A DNA stretch of 64,000 bases from Phycomyces nitens (Eukaryota > Mucoromycota > Mucoromycetes > Mucorales > Phycomycetaceae). A model generated the notes under the pieces. That model had not been told where the DNA came from and searched no databases. It worked only from the letters and a program-made list of their open reading frames with translations. Positions 12,512-25,150 of this stretch are shown piece by piece. A program made the translations under genes and the position numbers. How positions within the stretch are numbered: the first letter of the stretch is position 1; every line of letters begins with the position of its first letter. The stretch lies in assembly GCA_022702545.1 (NCBI GenBank), contig JAHRBC010000003.1:2294001-2358000 (forward strand), in the 5' to 3' direction.

Positions 12512-13695
12512 TTATTGTCTCAGTGACCATTGAGGAAGGGAGGAAGAAAGCCCCTCAGGGACTGCTAAATCCGCAACGCGGCCAAATACTCTTGGGAGCA
12601 TTTGGCGCACGTTGACACCCAAGCCAAGGAGCGAGTACAAGTCCAACAACTCAATCAACTGATTGAACTAATATACATTCATTAGAATATTATTTTATGA
12701 TTCAAAAGCAATAAAAAAATTTATTTAAATAATATGTTACCTCATCGCTCCTCCAGCCTGGGTGTACTGTGCGGATCATCCGCCGGCCAGGAACTCCAGG
12801 AAACTCATCCTCAGACTCACCCTCAGACATTGCTGCCTTTTGGATGAGTGCTGAGCAATCATTGCCTATCGCATTGTCAATGGCATCCTTGTTGGAGAGG
12901 TATGCCATTCGACGGTGATGGAAATGCTAATCAAACATATGTTTAATATTGTTTTTCAATCTCAAGTCTTTTAGATGCTATACTATTACATACATCAGCT
13001 TCCCGGCCGGCTTTTCTGGCACGAGCATTTGCGGCTACCCGTGCCTCAGGAGACGCCCTCTCCTGGCGACACCTTCCGCAAAAGTTCCGGTAGACACTGT
13101 CCCGAAGATCCCTTTGGCGCAAGCCAGTGTTGATGAACGTTGGGCCCAGGTAGGCAAGGAGTTCAAGAACCAACTCCTTGTTGGGAGATTCATTGAAATG
13201 AACCTCCGTTCTCCACCTGGGCCTGTTGTTGTTGGCTTGCACCATAGCCGGGTTGTTTGACCTGAAATTGGGCCTCCACAGATAGTCTTGTATATGTCGC
13301 TATTAAATTTTTATAAGCCAATGAATTGGTAAGCTATTGAGAATATTAATACTTAACGCTTCTGTGGCGGCACCAGGGTTATACTCCACCACAGCCGGGA
13401 TGATGGGAGCTGGGCCAGTGGCAGGGATGGCAACAGGACCAGGAGCAGGGCCAACAATGGTGAATAGCTCCTCACCAAAGGCAGAAGCAAGCTCGGCGGC
13501 AGGAACTGCATTGTTGTTGGCAGCCACCAACTCAGCCAAACTGTCAATAGCCTTGACAGTACTGGTGTTGCCTTCGATGCTGGTGCCAATGTGAGAATCT
13601 ACCCTGACAAGGATGTTTTGAATATCCCGCAAGGTCTCCAACAATTGGAGTTGCTCATCGGTTGAGCGAGAAGTGGGAGTGGATCTTGGTACCAT
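12512..13695 (-). CDS. Conserved CACTA accessory gene, copy B1
   Basis: The minus-strand exons are 13695-13358, 13299-12994 (306 nt), 12926-12741 (186 nt) and 12667-12512 (156 nt). The product begins MVPRSTPTSRSTDEQ with a coiled-coil-like N-terminus (LLETLRDIQNILVRV). Exon 2 holds the shared block SNNPAMVQA...RWRTEVHFNESPNKEL and ends in Arg-rich helices. Exon 3 has MSEGESEDE and HPGWRSDE at its splice edge. Exon 4 ends PQWSLRQ. The exon 1/exon 2 junction does not join in phase with the obvious GTTAAG donor, so exon 1's end or one base is uncertain. It is convergent with the transposase. Function is unknown; a nucleic-acid-binding partner is my inference from the basic helices. Confidence 0.7.
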
Positions 13696-15297
13696 GGTCT
13701 ATAGAATATCATATGTTTTCAAAATTAGCTTTATATTCTCTTTATAAATTATAGACTCTACTCTTTACATACAAAATACTTGGTTTGCGAGTGCAGGAGG
13801 GTCGATTCAATTGTAAATAGATGGTCTTTATATACACAGATGAGTTTAATAAACAGATTCCTAATTACCCTTTGTATACTCTGTATAAATTAATAAAAAA
13901 ATAATTTTGGATCTCTGCTTGAAATTAAATATCATTTCTTTCTTTCTTTTTGTTCTATCTTCTTATCTCTGTTGTTTTATCTCTACGTGGGTTTCTAATA
14001 AGACATTCTTTATACTAACAAATTAATGACTTCTTTATAAATGTATACTCATCCCAATACATTCTCTCTACATTGCCCATCTAGACTAATCATGGTCAGT
14101 TACATGTGCCGGTGCCATCTTGCAAGTTATTCTGATTGTCTCTTTCTATCCTGTAGACCTCTTCCACTTGTACAGCCTATTATATGGTGCCATCATCAGT
14201 GCCAGGGTAAATAAAATCTTTTCGTGTCCAATTTCTTTTTTCTCAACGTTTGTTATTCTACAATAGGCTGCCGCCATCACTGTCTACCCCATCTGCCTCC
14301 TTCATCATCTACAACTGGTTATCATAATGGTAATGCCGTTTCTTGGTCTTTGTGCTTTTCCCTAATATTATTCTGGCTATTTACTAATACTTTTCTATAT
14401 TCTTAAAAAGTTATTGTTGGCCGCCATATACCATCCCTCTACTATAATCGCCAACTCTGTTTTTGGTATGTAAATCGATTTTTCTATCACTCAATTCACC
14501 CATATTAATTTATTTTATCCCATCTCTAGTCAATCTAATCATACAAGATGCCATGCCGCACAACTCTGCCCTTCTTTGCCCATTCTTATCCCATCCTTGC
14601 AATGTAAGTATAATATCCCTTGCATCTTGAATAGCACCCGCACTTTTGAATATATGTCACTAATATAACTTTTATTATATCAGAATACTACTGCAACCAC
14701 CCAAATTGCTGCCGGACCCTATTTTCAGGTATTGTTCAGTAGAGAAGTATCCGATCCAAGTAATATCAAATAGGCTGGTAGAAGCGGCAAGGATAGACAG
14801 TAATAGTATTAGAGCTTGTGTATAGAACCATTCTATTCTTTCCAATAAACACAAATATAAACCATAAACCTTTTAAGTACGGGGTATAAAATGATGGAAA
14901 GAGTAATTATTGCTTGATTATACAATAATGAGTTTCAAAGAGTGGTCAATACTGGCAGTTTGAATGGGTAAACAATAATAAACCCTCACTATTAGCGTAT
15001 GAAAAACAACAATAAGATCGCCCTTTCAAGATGTAAACACAATACCTGTACACCAAAAACATAATGTCGGATGTAACAATTGAGTATATCAAGTCAGTTA
15101 AGCATGTCAAAAATGCTAACAAACCTTTGTTCCGTTCGCTGTCACAACTTTTACCATGTTTATTTTGAGTCTTACAACCTGATAGGAACCTAGGTTCTCC
15201 TATCTGTCATATCTGTGTTTTACCATAGAAAATTCGCGACTTTTCACATATTTATTTACAGTTTTACACATGATCTACTTTTACCGTTTTCCCAGTG
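13696..15297 (+). ncRNA. B1 distal region with putative third spliced transcript, then right TIR
   Basis: After the accessory promoter comes a pyrimidine-rich stretch (13930-13990) and then a chain of exon-like blocks on the plus strand. The donor GTCAGT is at 14095 and the acceptor at 14156. Blocks 14157-14206 and 14267-14329 are each followed by GTAA donors, with further blocks to about 14750. The blocks match those in B2 in sequence and in splice signals, but an ATG is not conserved. From 14750 to 15297 I see noncoding terminal sequence ending in ACCGTTTTCCCAGTG. Confidence 0.35.
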
Positions 15298-16159
15298 CAG
15301 ATGAAGAATATTTCGATTACATCTATTAGATAAGAGATTAGTAAAGTAATATAAAGGCTGAAAGGTTGTATACTTACTTGGTAATGGGTATAGCGGACAC
15401 AATTACTGACCAGATGACATGGAATCGGCACATACCAGATGACCAAAAAAATTCTAATGAATGGAACGAATGTTAATAAAGCATGTCTAGTGTATAAAGG
15501 AGTGTCATCATACCATAATATACAGCAAAGTGCTCCTCTGTATTTGTTTGTAATGGGAGGCCGTGAATTACTAAGCAGAGCAATGAGCTTGTGGAAACTG
15601 AATGAGATAATAAAAAAGAACATTACCAGTATACCAGAGTTATTGACATAAACCAGCAGCCCTTGTATGGATATAGAAAAGAATATCTGGACAAATATAA
15701 AGTTATGATGAGTAAAAAATTTTTTTAAAAGAGAATGATGCTTACCATGCCAAAAAGTAAAGGAAAGGAAAAGAAAAGAAAAGAACAAAGGTTGAAAGCA
15801 ATAATCCAATAGAGATCAATGGCGATATTGAGTGTCCCAAACGTGACGTGGAACTAATAAGCCCACTTAATAAAACGATTTGTATTTTTGAAACAGAGCC
15901 CAAATATTACAAATGGATTAGTCAGTGCAAGCAAATTAAATGGATTAGCCAGTTGAAGCAGATTACTAAGTATACCTGACAGCATAATGTAAGCAAAGAT
16001 CAAAATACTATAAAACCTCTTTAAAAAGAAGTATACTTTTTAATTACTTTTAATTACTTTCTCATGTATGTATTATTTACGGAATATTTCAAAATCTATT
16101 GGAAAATAGATATTCATAATCAACGAACCTCACACTTTAATATATTTTTCTAGTATTCA
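15298..16159 (-). ncRNA. A2 accessory promoter and third-transcript region
   Basis: This is the inverted equivalent of A1 4906-5760, adjoining B1. It contains the same exon-like blocks (now read on the minus strand) and the intergenic region upstream of the accessory start at 16160. No protein start is evident. The piece carrying the last exon-like blocks lies across B1 at 8192-9041. Confidence 0.3.
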
Positions 16160-17258
16160 ATGTCTCAATTTATATCATCAAGCTCTAAAAAGACCTACAA
16201 GTCGACTACCAAGAAGTCGATTGGTAAGACTAGTGGCACTAGACCAGCAGGAACCGTGATGCAGACGATCCTTCCTGCTCCAAGCAACAACGCTGAACAG
16301 GACGGCACAGTGTTGTCAAACCTGTCGGCTCTTCAGACAAGACTGAATGAGTCGCATGTCCTGTTGCAGCAGGTCCATCAAGGGATGGAATCCCTCAAGA
16401 ACTCGAATGGCAACAGTAGCCAAGTTTCCCCCCATCAAGCTCCACCACCACAGATGTATATGAAGTATTGACTTCCATTGGTCTCGGTAGGATATCTATA
16501 TATAAATATTAATTTTATATTGATGAATTACTTACCCTATGTCATATAGCGCCTCATACGATCAGAGACAAGGAATGTCTTGGTGTCTACACCATTGACA
16601 ATGAATGAGGGGGCACTCTCTTCATCCAACCGGCCTATTGCAGACAAGGTCCGGATGTATATCCATCAACAGCCCAAAGGACAGCCTCTTGCATCTGCAG
16701 TCATAGAGGAAAAAACAAGACGGCATATCTCATACAAGCTAAACAGAGCTAACACCTCGCCAGAAAAGTTAGCTAAGCGAAACCAGTCTTCTTGTAGACG
16801 TACGAGAAAAACAAGAGTTAGTATAATATAATATTTGTTTTCATACTTCTAATACTTGATTTTGAAATAGGTCTTCACTGCCTACAAGAGGCTGCATTTG
16901 GCAGACAGGGCGAACTTGGAGTCCAAGTATGGAGAGACAGTCGAGGATCTCTTAGACAAAGAGATGTTGTCTGACATTGAGTCTGATGATGAGCAATGGG
17001 AGTATACCGTTTATACTCCTAGTAACAGACATCCTTTGGTAAGATATTGTTCGGGCAAATTTGATATGCTTCATATAATTAATTAATTTGATTATGATAT
17101 AGGTCGAGGAGTACTTGGGCGAGTTGAAAGCCCAGAGGAGCAAGGAAAAGAAGATGAAGGTCATTGACTTTTCTTCTTGTCCTGTTGAAAGTAGACATAT
17201 TGAATTGTCAAAAGAGCAGAAGGCGCGTGTTGCCAAGTGGATTGCAACACGGCAATAA
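16160..17258 (+). pseudogene. Conserved CACTA accessory gene, copy A2, in-frame stop
   Basis: The exons are 16160-16486, 16550-16816, 16871-17038 and 17103-17258. This copy has six C residues where A1 and A3 have five, which keeps exon 1 open in the frame that joins exon 2. However, a TGA then appears where A1 and A3 read CGA (about 16469-16471). The Ser/Lys-rich start, basic exon 2, acidic ESDDE block and 156-nt last exon match A1. The stop is a C-to-T change at CpG. Which C-run length is ancestral decides whether A1/A3 or A2 are the broken versions. Confidence 0.65.
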
Positions 17259-17791
17259 AAATATTTGTATTTGGTTGTCTTGATATAATGGTCTTTATTG
17301 AATAAGTTGAAACAAGTTGTTGGGCTGGAAGATGATGGTGGTAGGATTGGCATTACTCGTTTTTGTATTGTTGAAGCATTAAAAAATAAAGAAAGACAAG
17401 ATGGTGAGAAACAATATTATTTTTAATGGTTATTTTATTTTAGTCATAATTATTGCAAAACAAATATTTAATAGTAAAATAAAATATTTTCATCGGCTTT
17501 ATAAACTTGGAATTTAAATGAAAATTTTTAGTATATTATGTAGTATAAACTTTAAAATATAGCTGATTATCGGGTATTAAATAAACAGCTACTTGGCTTA
17601 TTGCATAATGAGCTGAAGAAAATAAATATTTGTTTTGATATCTGTTTTAAAGAACATGAAACTTGTATATATCAATCTAATATTTTAATCAATCTTAAAA
17701 ATGTATTGATAAAATAACAGATGGTAAAGTAAAACAAGAAAAATAAGCACTACGTGGCTGATGTTTGTGGTCAAAAACGTAATTTTTTTTA
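17259..17791. other. AT-rich spacer between convergent genes of A2
   Basis: This is the near-identical inverted copy of the A1 spacer at 3277-3807. It is noncoding and contains the two gene 3' ends. Confidence 0.6.
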
Positions 17792-18683
17792 TTAAGTGAC
17801 AACTTTTCTAGGTAATGGAATAATCAGGCGTTTTTGAGACCCTTGTTGGAGATTGTGAGTTGTCAATGCAAAGCAAGAATGCAGACGATGTACTGGAATA
17901 ATACACTCAATGGTCTCCTCTAAAAACCACTTTTCCCACAGCTCCAGACCTTGGTTGATCAATGGTTGATATCTGCCAGCATTATACGTCGGAAACCATT
18001 TGACGAAAGCAAAAGTAGAAACTCTTTCGATTCCACCAATCTTGATAACATGAGTAAATAAATACTCAATCTGGCCGGGAAATGCAATGAATTCACTTGT
18101 CGAATTGTCCAGAAACAAGACTTGTACAAAAGAACCGCGCTTTTTCTTTTCACCACTCCAATACTCTTGTCCTAGCAATGAAATCTTCTTCATCTTGCGA
18201 ATCCGGTCATTGATATAGACATGCCCTCCAAGTGGGATGCTATCCGTGGCACAGAAGGAAATCCCAGTGTCTTGGTAAGCCTTGTTATAGAATTCGACCA
18301 AGTACTTATAATGATTGCCAGTCATTATAGATAAAGGCGACAATTTCAATGGCAACGAGGTCAATGGCAGGGCTTCACTTCCAGTGACATTAAACCATGG
18401 ATTGGTGGCAGCTTGGAGGAACATGTTAAGATTGAATTGCATATATGGAGGGTGGCCGTACTCAGAGTTCACCAAGGATCTTACAGGCGTCGGTACTATT
18501 TGAGCAACTTCTTGGAGAAATTCTACCATGGGTGGTGAAAGTTTGGCAGAATAGAACTGAAGAAAGTTGCTGATGAATCCCTTTTCCAAGAAGACCTTCA
18601 TGAAAGTGACCTCGAATCCATTGCGGCAATTTGTCTTGATATTCTTGAGCTTGCCATTGTATCGTTCAAAGCTATACAACCAG
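17792..18683 (-). pseudogene. A2 transposase, 3' part of exon 4 (split by B2)
   Basis: This is the C-terminal 295 codons of the A transposase, from YSFERYNG to IPLPRKVVT. It includes the linker and the GQIEYLFTH...FAFVKWF...IIPVHRL domain. B2 has inserted immediately upstream, and CAG 18681-18683 is duplicated at 26037-26039. Removing B2 plus one CAG rejoins this part to 26040-28198 exactly as in A3. Unlike A1, this copy keeps TGG at the FAFVKW position. Confidence 0.9.
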
Positions 18684-18926
18684 CACTGGGAAAACGGTGG
18701 GCTATTCTACTGTGCACAGTTAACTGAGAACGTGGAGAAAGCTGAAGCAAATTTGCAACTCAACACGTTTTTTTTGTGATCACCTTGAAAATATTGTTTT
18801 ATTGTATTTAATTGGCTCGGATATAAAGAACAGGAGATAATATTTTTATACTCTTATAAAACCGTAGCAAATAAAGCATATGTAACACTTGTTTCCTTTT
18901 TGTTTAAACTTCAATACACAAATACC

Positions 18927-21900
18927 ATGTCTTCTACTTCCGATGTCTACAATGAGAAGTGCTTTTGCCCTAGATGCAGTACAAGCAAGAATGGTTACAG
19001 TCTTGTCCAGAAACTGACTGCTCAACGTCATGCAAAGAGAGCAAGATTAGAGCGTCTTGAAAATTGCGAAAGGGGCAAGTTACTTTTGTAAACACTCTAT
19101 GAATTGTATCATAATATATTTTACTAGAAATCTCCTCTCAACGCAATATGATAGATGTTGATTTTGAACGTAAGGATTATTTATTGGCATAGCAACAGAA
19201 ACTAAATAACTACTATATTCTATATCTGGCTACCTTGTTCCATAAAGTCGGGTCCTCAGATGTACTTGGTGATCAGGAGAACTCGCCGTTTTGGAAGCCG
19301 ATCCTTTTGCCGATCATGGCGAAATTGGTGCTGACAATGAGGCTAATGCCGATGTCGATGCTGATGCCGATGCCGATGAGAATGAGATGAACGGTGGTGA
19401 TGATGACGACGAGGGCGATTTGGAAGAGATCGAAGTTGAGGAGTTGGATGGTGAAGGTCAGTGTTAAATAGAGAAAAAGCCTAAAAAATTGGGTGTTAAT
19501 ATTTTCCATTTTAAAATAGATCCTTTTGCCTCCCCCAAATGCCTGAAAACCCAGTGCACAGGTTCATCGCCATTTCTGTTGTCCTGTTTGCATCCCGTTA
19601 TGTGGTTGACAAGGGCGCCGTTGTCTTGATCGAGTTTGTCAACAAGCTCTTGACAATCTATGATCAAGATTTCCAACTGCCCACAAGCCTGCTTGGTCTG
19701 CAGCGCATGACAGGATTTTCAGCCATGTCCCAAGGAATAAGGAAATCTGTTGTGTGCCAGGATTGTCACAAGGTGTACGAGGAAGCTGGGTCTGTTCCCC
19801 TTCGGTGTGATTTCCAGAAGCCAGGAGCACGTTCCTCTTGCGATTCCCAGTTGATGAAGGTGTCATCATCAGGTGCTTTGGTAGCCAGACGCCAATACAA
19901 CTACCATTCTGTCAAGCAGGCGTTGAGAGTGTTTTTCCTCCGCCCAGATTTCGAAGCAAGAATCCGCCATTGGAACAAGGAGCTGAAGGTCGAAGACACG
20001 ATGTGCGATGTGTACGACGGCGCCATGTGGAAGGAGCTCAAGGACTCGAATGGTGTTTCTTTCGTCCAAGACCCACGTTCTCTCATGCTGACATTGAACG
20101 TTGACTGGTTCCAGCCGTTCGATGGGGTGACCTATTCCTGTGGTGCGATCTACTTGGCCGTCAACAATCTTCCTAGGGCTGAGCGATTCAAGGCAGAGAA
20201 CATCATTCTTGTTGGACTTATGCCTGGGCCCAAGGAACCAAAATCTGACGAGATCAACCACTATCTCAAGCCGTTGGTGGACGATTTGGAAGAGCTGTAC
20301 GTTGGTGTGAAGATGCGAACTGCCGAGTGTTCATCAGGTGTTACCGTCCGTGCTGCGTTGTTTATGGTGGCGTGCGACATTCCAGCTGCCAGAAAGACGA
20401 GTGGGTTTACTTCCCACAACAGCACCCATGCATGCTTCAAGTGTAGTCGTGGTTTCTCTCGTTTGGACGGAACAAACAGCGTTGACTTTCGTGGCTTCGA
20501 CTCTGTACAGTGGTCCCTTCGCAGTGGTGTCAAAAATCGGTTGCATGCTGAGGTGTGGAAGAGTGCCAGTACGCCCTCAGAAAGGCATCAGCTGGAAATC
20601 GAAAATGGCGTTCGATGGTCCCAGTTGCATCGCCTTGGATACTTTGACGTTGTTCGCTGCACGATCATTGATCCCATGCACAATCTCTTCTTGGGTACGG
20701 CCAAGCGAATGGTTGAGAGGTGGATTGACGATGGCCTGATCACAGACCGTGATCTTGCTGCCATGCAAAAGACTGCCGAGTCTATGGTTCTGCCGGCCGA
20801 TTATGCTGTCCTCAAAGGCAAGATCGGAAAAGGCTTTTCCTACATGAAAGCAGACGAGTGGAAGTCCTGGGTCCTCGTATACTCTCCAGTCCTGTTGAAA
20901 GGTGTGCTCCCTCCTGACAACTTCAACAACTGGATCAGCTTCGTTGATGCCTGCCGCCTTTTGGTCAAGCCAGCAATCTCGTTTTCCGAGGCAACCGATG
21001 CCCACGATTTCCTGGAAACGTTCGGTCGAAGATGTCAGTCCCTATATCCTGCGAATCTTCTCACTTGTAACATGCACCTACACCTTCATCTTCATACCAT
21101 TATTCGTGATTTTGGACCAGTGTACGGTTATTGGCTGTTTTCATTTGAGAGATACAATGGATTGTTAAAAAACATCAAGACCAACAGACGAGACGGCTTT
21201 GAGTCCACCTACATGAAGAACTTTATTAATGATGCATACAAGGGCGATTATGTATCTTCTGTTCTTCAATGTCCCAGTCAAACCCCCTTCCGCCCCTTTA
21301 TGTCCAAGCTTACCTCCTCCTCCTATGCCCCATCCTATGCCCCATCCCATGCCTCCTCCCATGCCTCCTCCTATGCCCCCTCCTATGCCATGTCTCAAGG
21401 CCCTTTCCGGTTGAGAGCATTTATGCAAGCCTCTATGAATCTACTCTCTATCAAAGGCAACGAACCTCTCCCTCCTTCTGCATTGCCACTCTCTATGAAA
21501 CCGTATGAATCAATGAACGACCTTGAATATCCCTATCTCTTGGAACACTATAAGCTCGTATATGCAAAGCCAGATTTAGTGGATTACCGACATGCCTCAT
21601 CTTCGCCGTATTTTGTTGACAACCAAATATGCAAGATCGCGTCTATCGATCTCCTTGGCCAGTCATACAAAGGCAAGAAGGGTACTGTCGGTCATGGTTC
21701 TTATGTTCAAGCTCTGTTCTCTGGAAATGACGACGAAAATCCGACTGCGTACACAGGCGAGATTCAATATATGTTTGTCCATTCCCAGTCTATGCCCCCT
21801 ATGTCTCATGGCCGACTAAATCGTCATCACAATAAGCAACATGTTTTCGCGTACGTTCGCTGGTTTGTCTTTGATTCCGAGCGTACAAGAGAACATGAAA

Positions 21901-22058
21901 GTGTTGACATTTGTAGGCCACAATTTTCTCCAGCCAACTACCACAGTATTGTGCCTGTACATCGCATTCTGTTAGAAGTAGCACTGGCTGAACATATGAC
22001 CCAAAATAATGTAAAGAAGATACTGGTTATCCCTTTACCTAAAAAAATATATGCTTAA
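18927..22058 (+). pseudogene. Tnp2-like CACTA transposase, copy B2, intact core frame but damaged 5' exons
   Basis: Exon 1 (18927-19074, 148 nt as in B1 and C) carries CFCPRC...QRH and ends at a GC donor (GCAAGT). Exon 2 (from 19128) has an in-frame TAG at 19190-19192 and a later frame change before the acidic tract (ending 19456). The core exon (19520-22058) lacks one base in the C run at 19532-19536 relative to B1. From ATG 19539, however, an 839-codon frame is fully open: DVYDGAMWKE, LTLNVDWFQPFDG, LMPGPKEP, ACDIPAARK, HACFKC, DPMHNLFLG, a Ser-Tyr-Ala-Pro repeat linker, and an end at PLPKKIYA. It could make a core protein lacking the N-terminal zinc module if translated from 19539. Confidence 0.85.
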
Positions 22059-22201
22059 GTTTTAATAAAATATGTCTTTACTCATTTTTAAACAAGATTG
22101 CATACCAGAATAAAATAAACAAGTATAGGATTTGAATGAGTCTTTAGGATTGAGTGCATGAGAGGAGCAAAGATGAGGTTTTTTTATTTTTTTTAATTTT
22201 T

Positions 22202-23427
22202 TTAATTTCTAACGGCCCATTCAGGTGGGGGAGGGACCATTCCCTCCGGGACTGCTACTTCGTCGACGCGGCCAAACTTTCGACGAAGCATCTGACGATG
22301 TCTTGTTCCCAAGCCGGCAAGCACGTAGTCATCGACGAGTTCAAGGAAATGATTGAACTAAAATATTCATTAGTATTCTATAAAAATAATAAACAATATT
22401 CTTTGCGAATTTATTTACCTCGTCGCTTCGCCAGCTTGGGCGCGCAGTGAGGATGCGACGCCCGAACGAAGCATCGCTCCCCTCATCGTCAGACTCACCC
22501 TCAGACATTGCTGCCTTTTGGATGAGATTGCTGCAGTCCCGGTCCATTTCTTGGTCAATCGCCGCCTTGTTATTGGAGTATGCCTCCCGGCGGCGAGTGA
22601 GATGCTGATGAAATATATGATTGTCAATTGAGTTAATAGGAATCCTTTTCATAATAAAAATAATAACTCACGTCCGCCTGACGGCCATTTCTTCTTGAGC
22701 GAGCATTAGCTTCTGCTCGCTTCTCAAAAGACTTCTTCTCCTGAGTCCGCCTTCCATTGAAGTTGGTGTATATATACCGGCGGAGGTCAGGGTACCTCAA
22801 CCCAGACTCGAGAAACCTTGGCTGGAGATAGGCCATTATCTCGAGTACCAACTCTTTGTTGGGACTCTCGTTAAAGGCCACGTCCGTTCTCCAGCTAGGC
22901 TTTCGGTTGTTAGCCTCAACCAAGTCTGGGTTGTTGGACCTGAAGTTTTGGGTCTTCAGGTAGCGTCTGATGAAGCCCTAATATATTTTTAGAAGGTATT
23001 AGACTAGCAATATATTTCAATAGTATATACTCACATACGCGCGGTTGGTTTCCTGCATTTGAGGAGCTTCAAACGCAGCAAGTGCAACCACAGTGGGGGA
23101 GAGAGGAGCAGCAGCAACGGGAGCAGCAACAATGAGGGCAGCAACAATGGGGGCAGCAGCAACGGAAGCAGCAGCAACGGGGGCAGCAGCAACGGGGGCA
23201 GAAGAAGTTGCCCCAGGGACATTTCCAAAACCATCCAAGATGGCAATGGTACTGGCACCATCTTGGATGATAACACCAAGCCTGGTGTCCATAGTGGCTA
23301 GCCTGGTGCCAACAGAACGCACCTCTCCAGTCACATTGGACAAACCAGCCTCCACACTGGTCAATCTGTCCATTAATTCCCTGAACTCGTCGGTTGTTCG
23401 AGGAGCAATTGCACGTCTGTTTGCCAT
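22202..23427 (-). CDS. Conserved CACTA accessory gene, copy B2
   Basis: The minus-strand exons are 23427-23035 (393 nt), 22977-22672 (306 nt), 22604-22419 (186 nt) and 22357-22202 (156 nt). All junctions are GT-AG and phase 0, and the whole frame is open (346 codons). It begins MANRRAIAPRTTDEFR with a coiled-coil-like segment (LMDRLTSVEAGLSNV), then an Ala/Pro/Val repeat encoded by a GCAGCAAC-type microsatellite (about 23100-23215). Exon 2 has SNNPDLVEA...WRTDVAFNESPNKEL. Exon 3 has MSEGESDDE and RPSWRSDE. Exon 4 ends PPPPEWAVRN. It is the clearest intact B-family example. Function is unknown. Confidence 0.8.
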
Positions 23428-24063
23428 AATCTACAAAATATCAAATAATAATTTTCAATTGTTAATTGTCTTTATTTCATGGGATCTCATATAAAATATG
23501 TAATGTCTTATACATACAATTGATATTTGTTTTATTGAAAGGTTTTGGGAAGCAGAAGGGTGTGTTGTGTGTGAACAGGCCTTTGAGAATATAAAATACA
23601 GAGTATTTATAAAAAAGGAGTTTGATGAGCGGATCCAAACACTTCTTGTACACACTAATGAATGGCTCCATTTGTTTTTAGATTCTATCCATTACACCTA
23701 TTCTGTCTCTGTTTCAAATTATATATCCTTGTATTCTTTTCTTTTTGCTCTTTTTCCTTTCCCTCGTTTCCTATATCCGGGCCCATTTTTTCTTTCTTTT
23801 TTACACCTCTTTACACTAAAAATCGGCGGCTTCTTTATAAACATGCGCTCATTCCAATACATCCTGCCTGCATTGCTCATCCAAACAATCTGTGGTCAGT
23901 TGAATGTGCCTTTAGCATCTCGCAAATTATCCTGACTCTCTTTTTTTATTTTATAGACCTCCTCAACTCACACAGCTTTATTATATGGTTCAATCATCAA
24001 TATTGGGCTAAAAAATCTTTTTGTGTCAAACGATTTTCTATTCTAACGTTGCTTATTTTATTG
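23428..24063. other. B2 accessory promoter and start of exon-like chain
   Basis: This is the upstream region of the accessory gene. A pyrimidine-rich stretch at about 23740-23810 precedes an exon-like block ending at a GTCAGT donor (about 23894), matching the same position in B1 (14095). An acceptor TATAG follows at about 23957. It appears to hold the 5' end of the putative third transcript. Confidence 0.4.
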
Positions 24064-25150
24064 TAGACCACACCACCAATCACCCCATCTACCTCTTCCT
24101 TCATGTACGATTGTAATCATAATGGTAATATCTTTTTTTGGTCTTTATATTTTTTATAATATTATTCTGATCCTCTCTTTTTATCTTATAGCCTTCCGCC
24201 ACTCACACAGTCTATTATATTGGTATCGTCATCAGTGTCATGGTAAAAAGAACCTTTTGGTGTCAAACTTTTTTTTTGTCCAACGTTGTTTATTCTACTT
24301 GGGTCACCCCCATCACACCCTGTCCATCTCTTCCATCATCTACAACTTGTTATCATAATGGTAATGCCATTTCTTGGTCTATACTTTTCTATAATATTAT
24401 TGTTATTCTCTCTTTTTATTTTATAGACATATTCCGTTCACACGCCTATTATATGGTATGGTCATCAGTGGCATGGTAAAAAATCGTGTCAAATAATTTT
24501 CCCCTTTAACGTTTCTTATTCTACTGTAGACCGCCGCCATCAATCACCCCATCTGGCTTCCCCATCATCCTCAACTGTTATCATAATGGTAATGCTGTCT
24601 CTTAGTCTTTATACTTTCCATAACACTATTCTGATTCTCTCTTTTTATCTTATAGACCTCCTCTACTCAAACGGTCTATTATATGTTATCGTCATTGGTG
24701 GCTTGGTAAAAAATATTTTCGTGTCAAACTATTTTATCCTCTAACGTTTCTTATTCTACTATAGACCGCCGCCATCAATCACCCCATCTGGCTTCCCCAT
24801 CATCCTCAACTGTTATCATAATGGTAATGCTGTCTCTTAGTCTTTATACTTTCCATAACACTATTCTGATTCTCTCTTTTTATCTTATAGACCTCCTCTA
24901 CTCAAACGGTCTATTATATGGTATCGTCATTGGTGGCTTGGTAAAAACTCTTCGTGTCAAACTATTTTCTCCTTTAATGTTTCTTATTCTACTATAGACC
25001 GCCGCCATCACTGTCCACCCCATCTGGCCCCTTCATCATCTACGACTGGTTATCATAATGGTAATGCCTTTTCTTGGTCTTTATCTCTTTCCATAATATT
25101 ATTCTGGCTATTTACTAATATTGTTCTATACTCTTAATAAGAATCTATTG
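24064..25150 (+). repeat. Tandem array, about 234-bp unit, each with two exon-like blocks
   Basis: Units begin near 24064, 24296, 24527, 24762 and 24995. The 24527 and 24762 units are almost identical. Each unit has the order ATAG|block a (about 59 nt, ACCGCCGCCATCA...ATAATG)|GTAATG...TTATAG|block b (about 50 nt, ACCTCC...GGCTTG)|GTAAAA...CTATAG. Splice-like borders recur at every copy. The array accounts for most of the length difference between B2 and B1. It may be a subterminal transposase-binding array, a multiplied exon cassette, or both. Confidence 0.7.

Larger units (their letters stand above)
9042..15297 (+). mobile_element. CACTA-type element B, copy B1 (6256 bp)
   Basis: The left end CACTGTGAAAACGGT (9042) pairs with the right end ACCGTTTTCCCAGTG (ending 15297), 14 of 15 bases matching as inverted repeats. 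CAG is duplicated at 9039-9041 and 15298-15300. The uninterrupted target GGCCAACCAGATGAAG is preserved in A3 near 32710. The element carries a transposase gene (plus) and a convergent accessory gene (minus). Confidence 0.95.
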
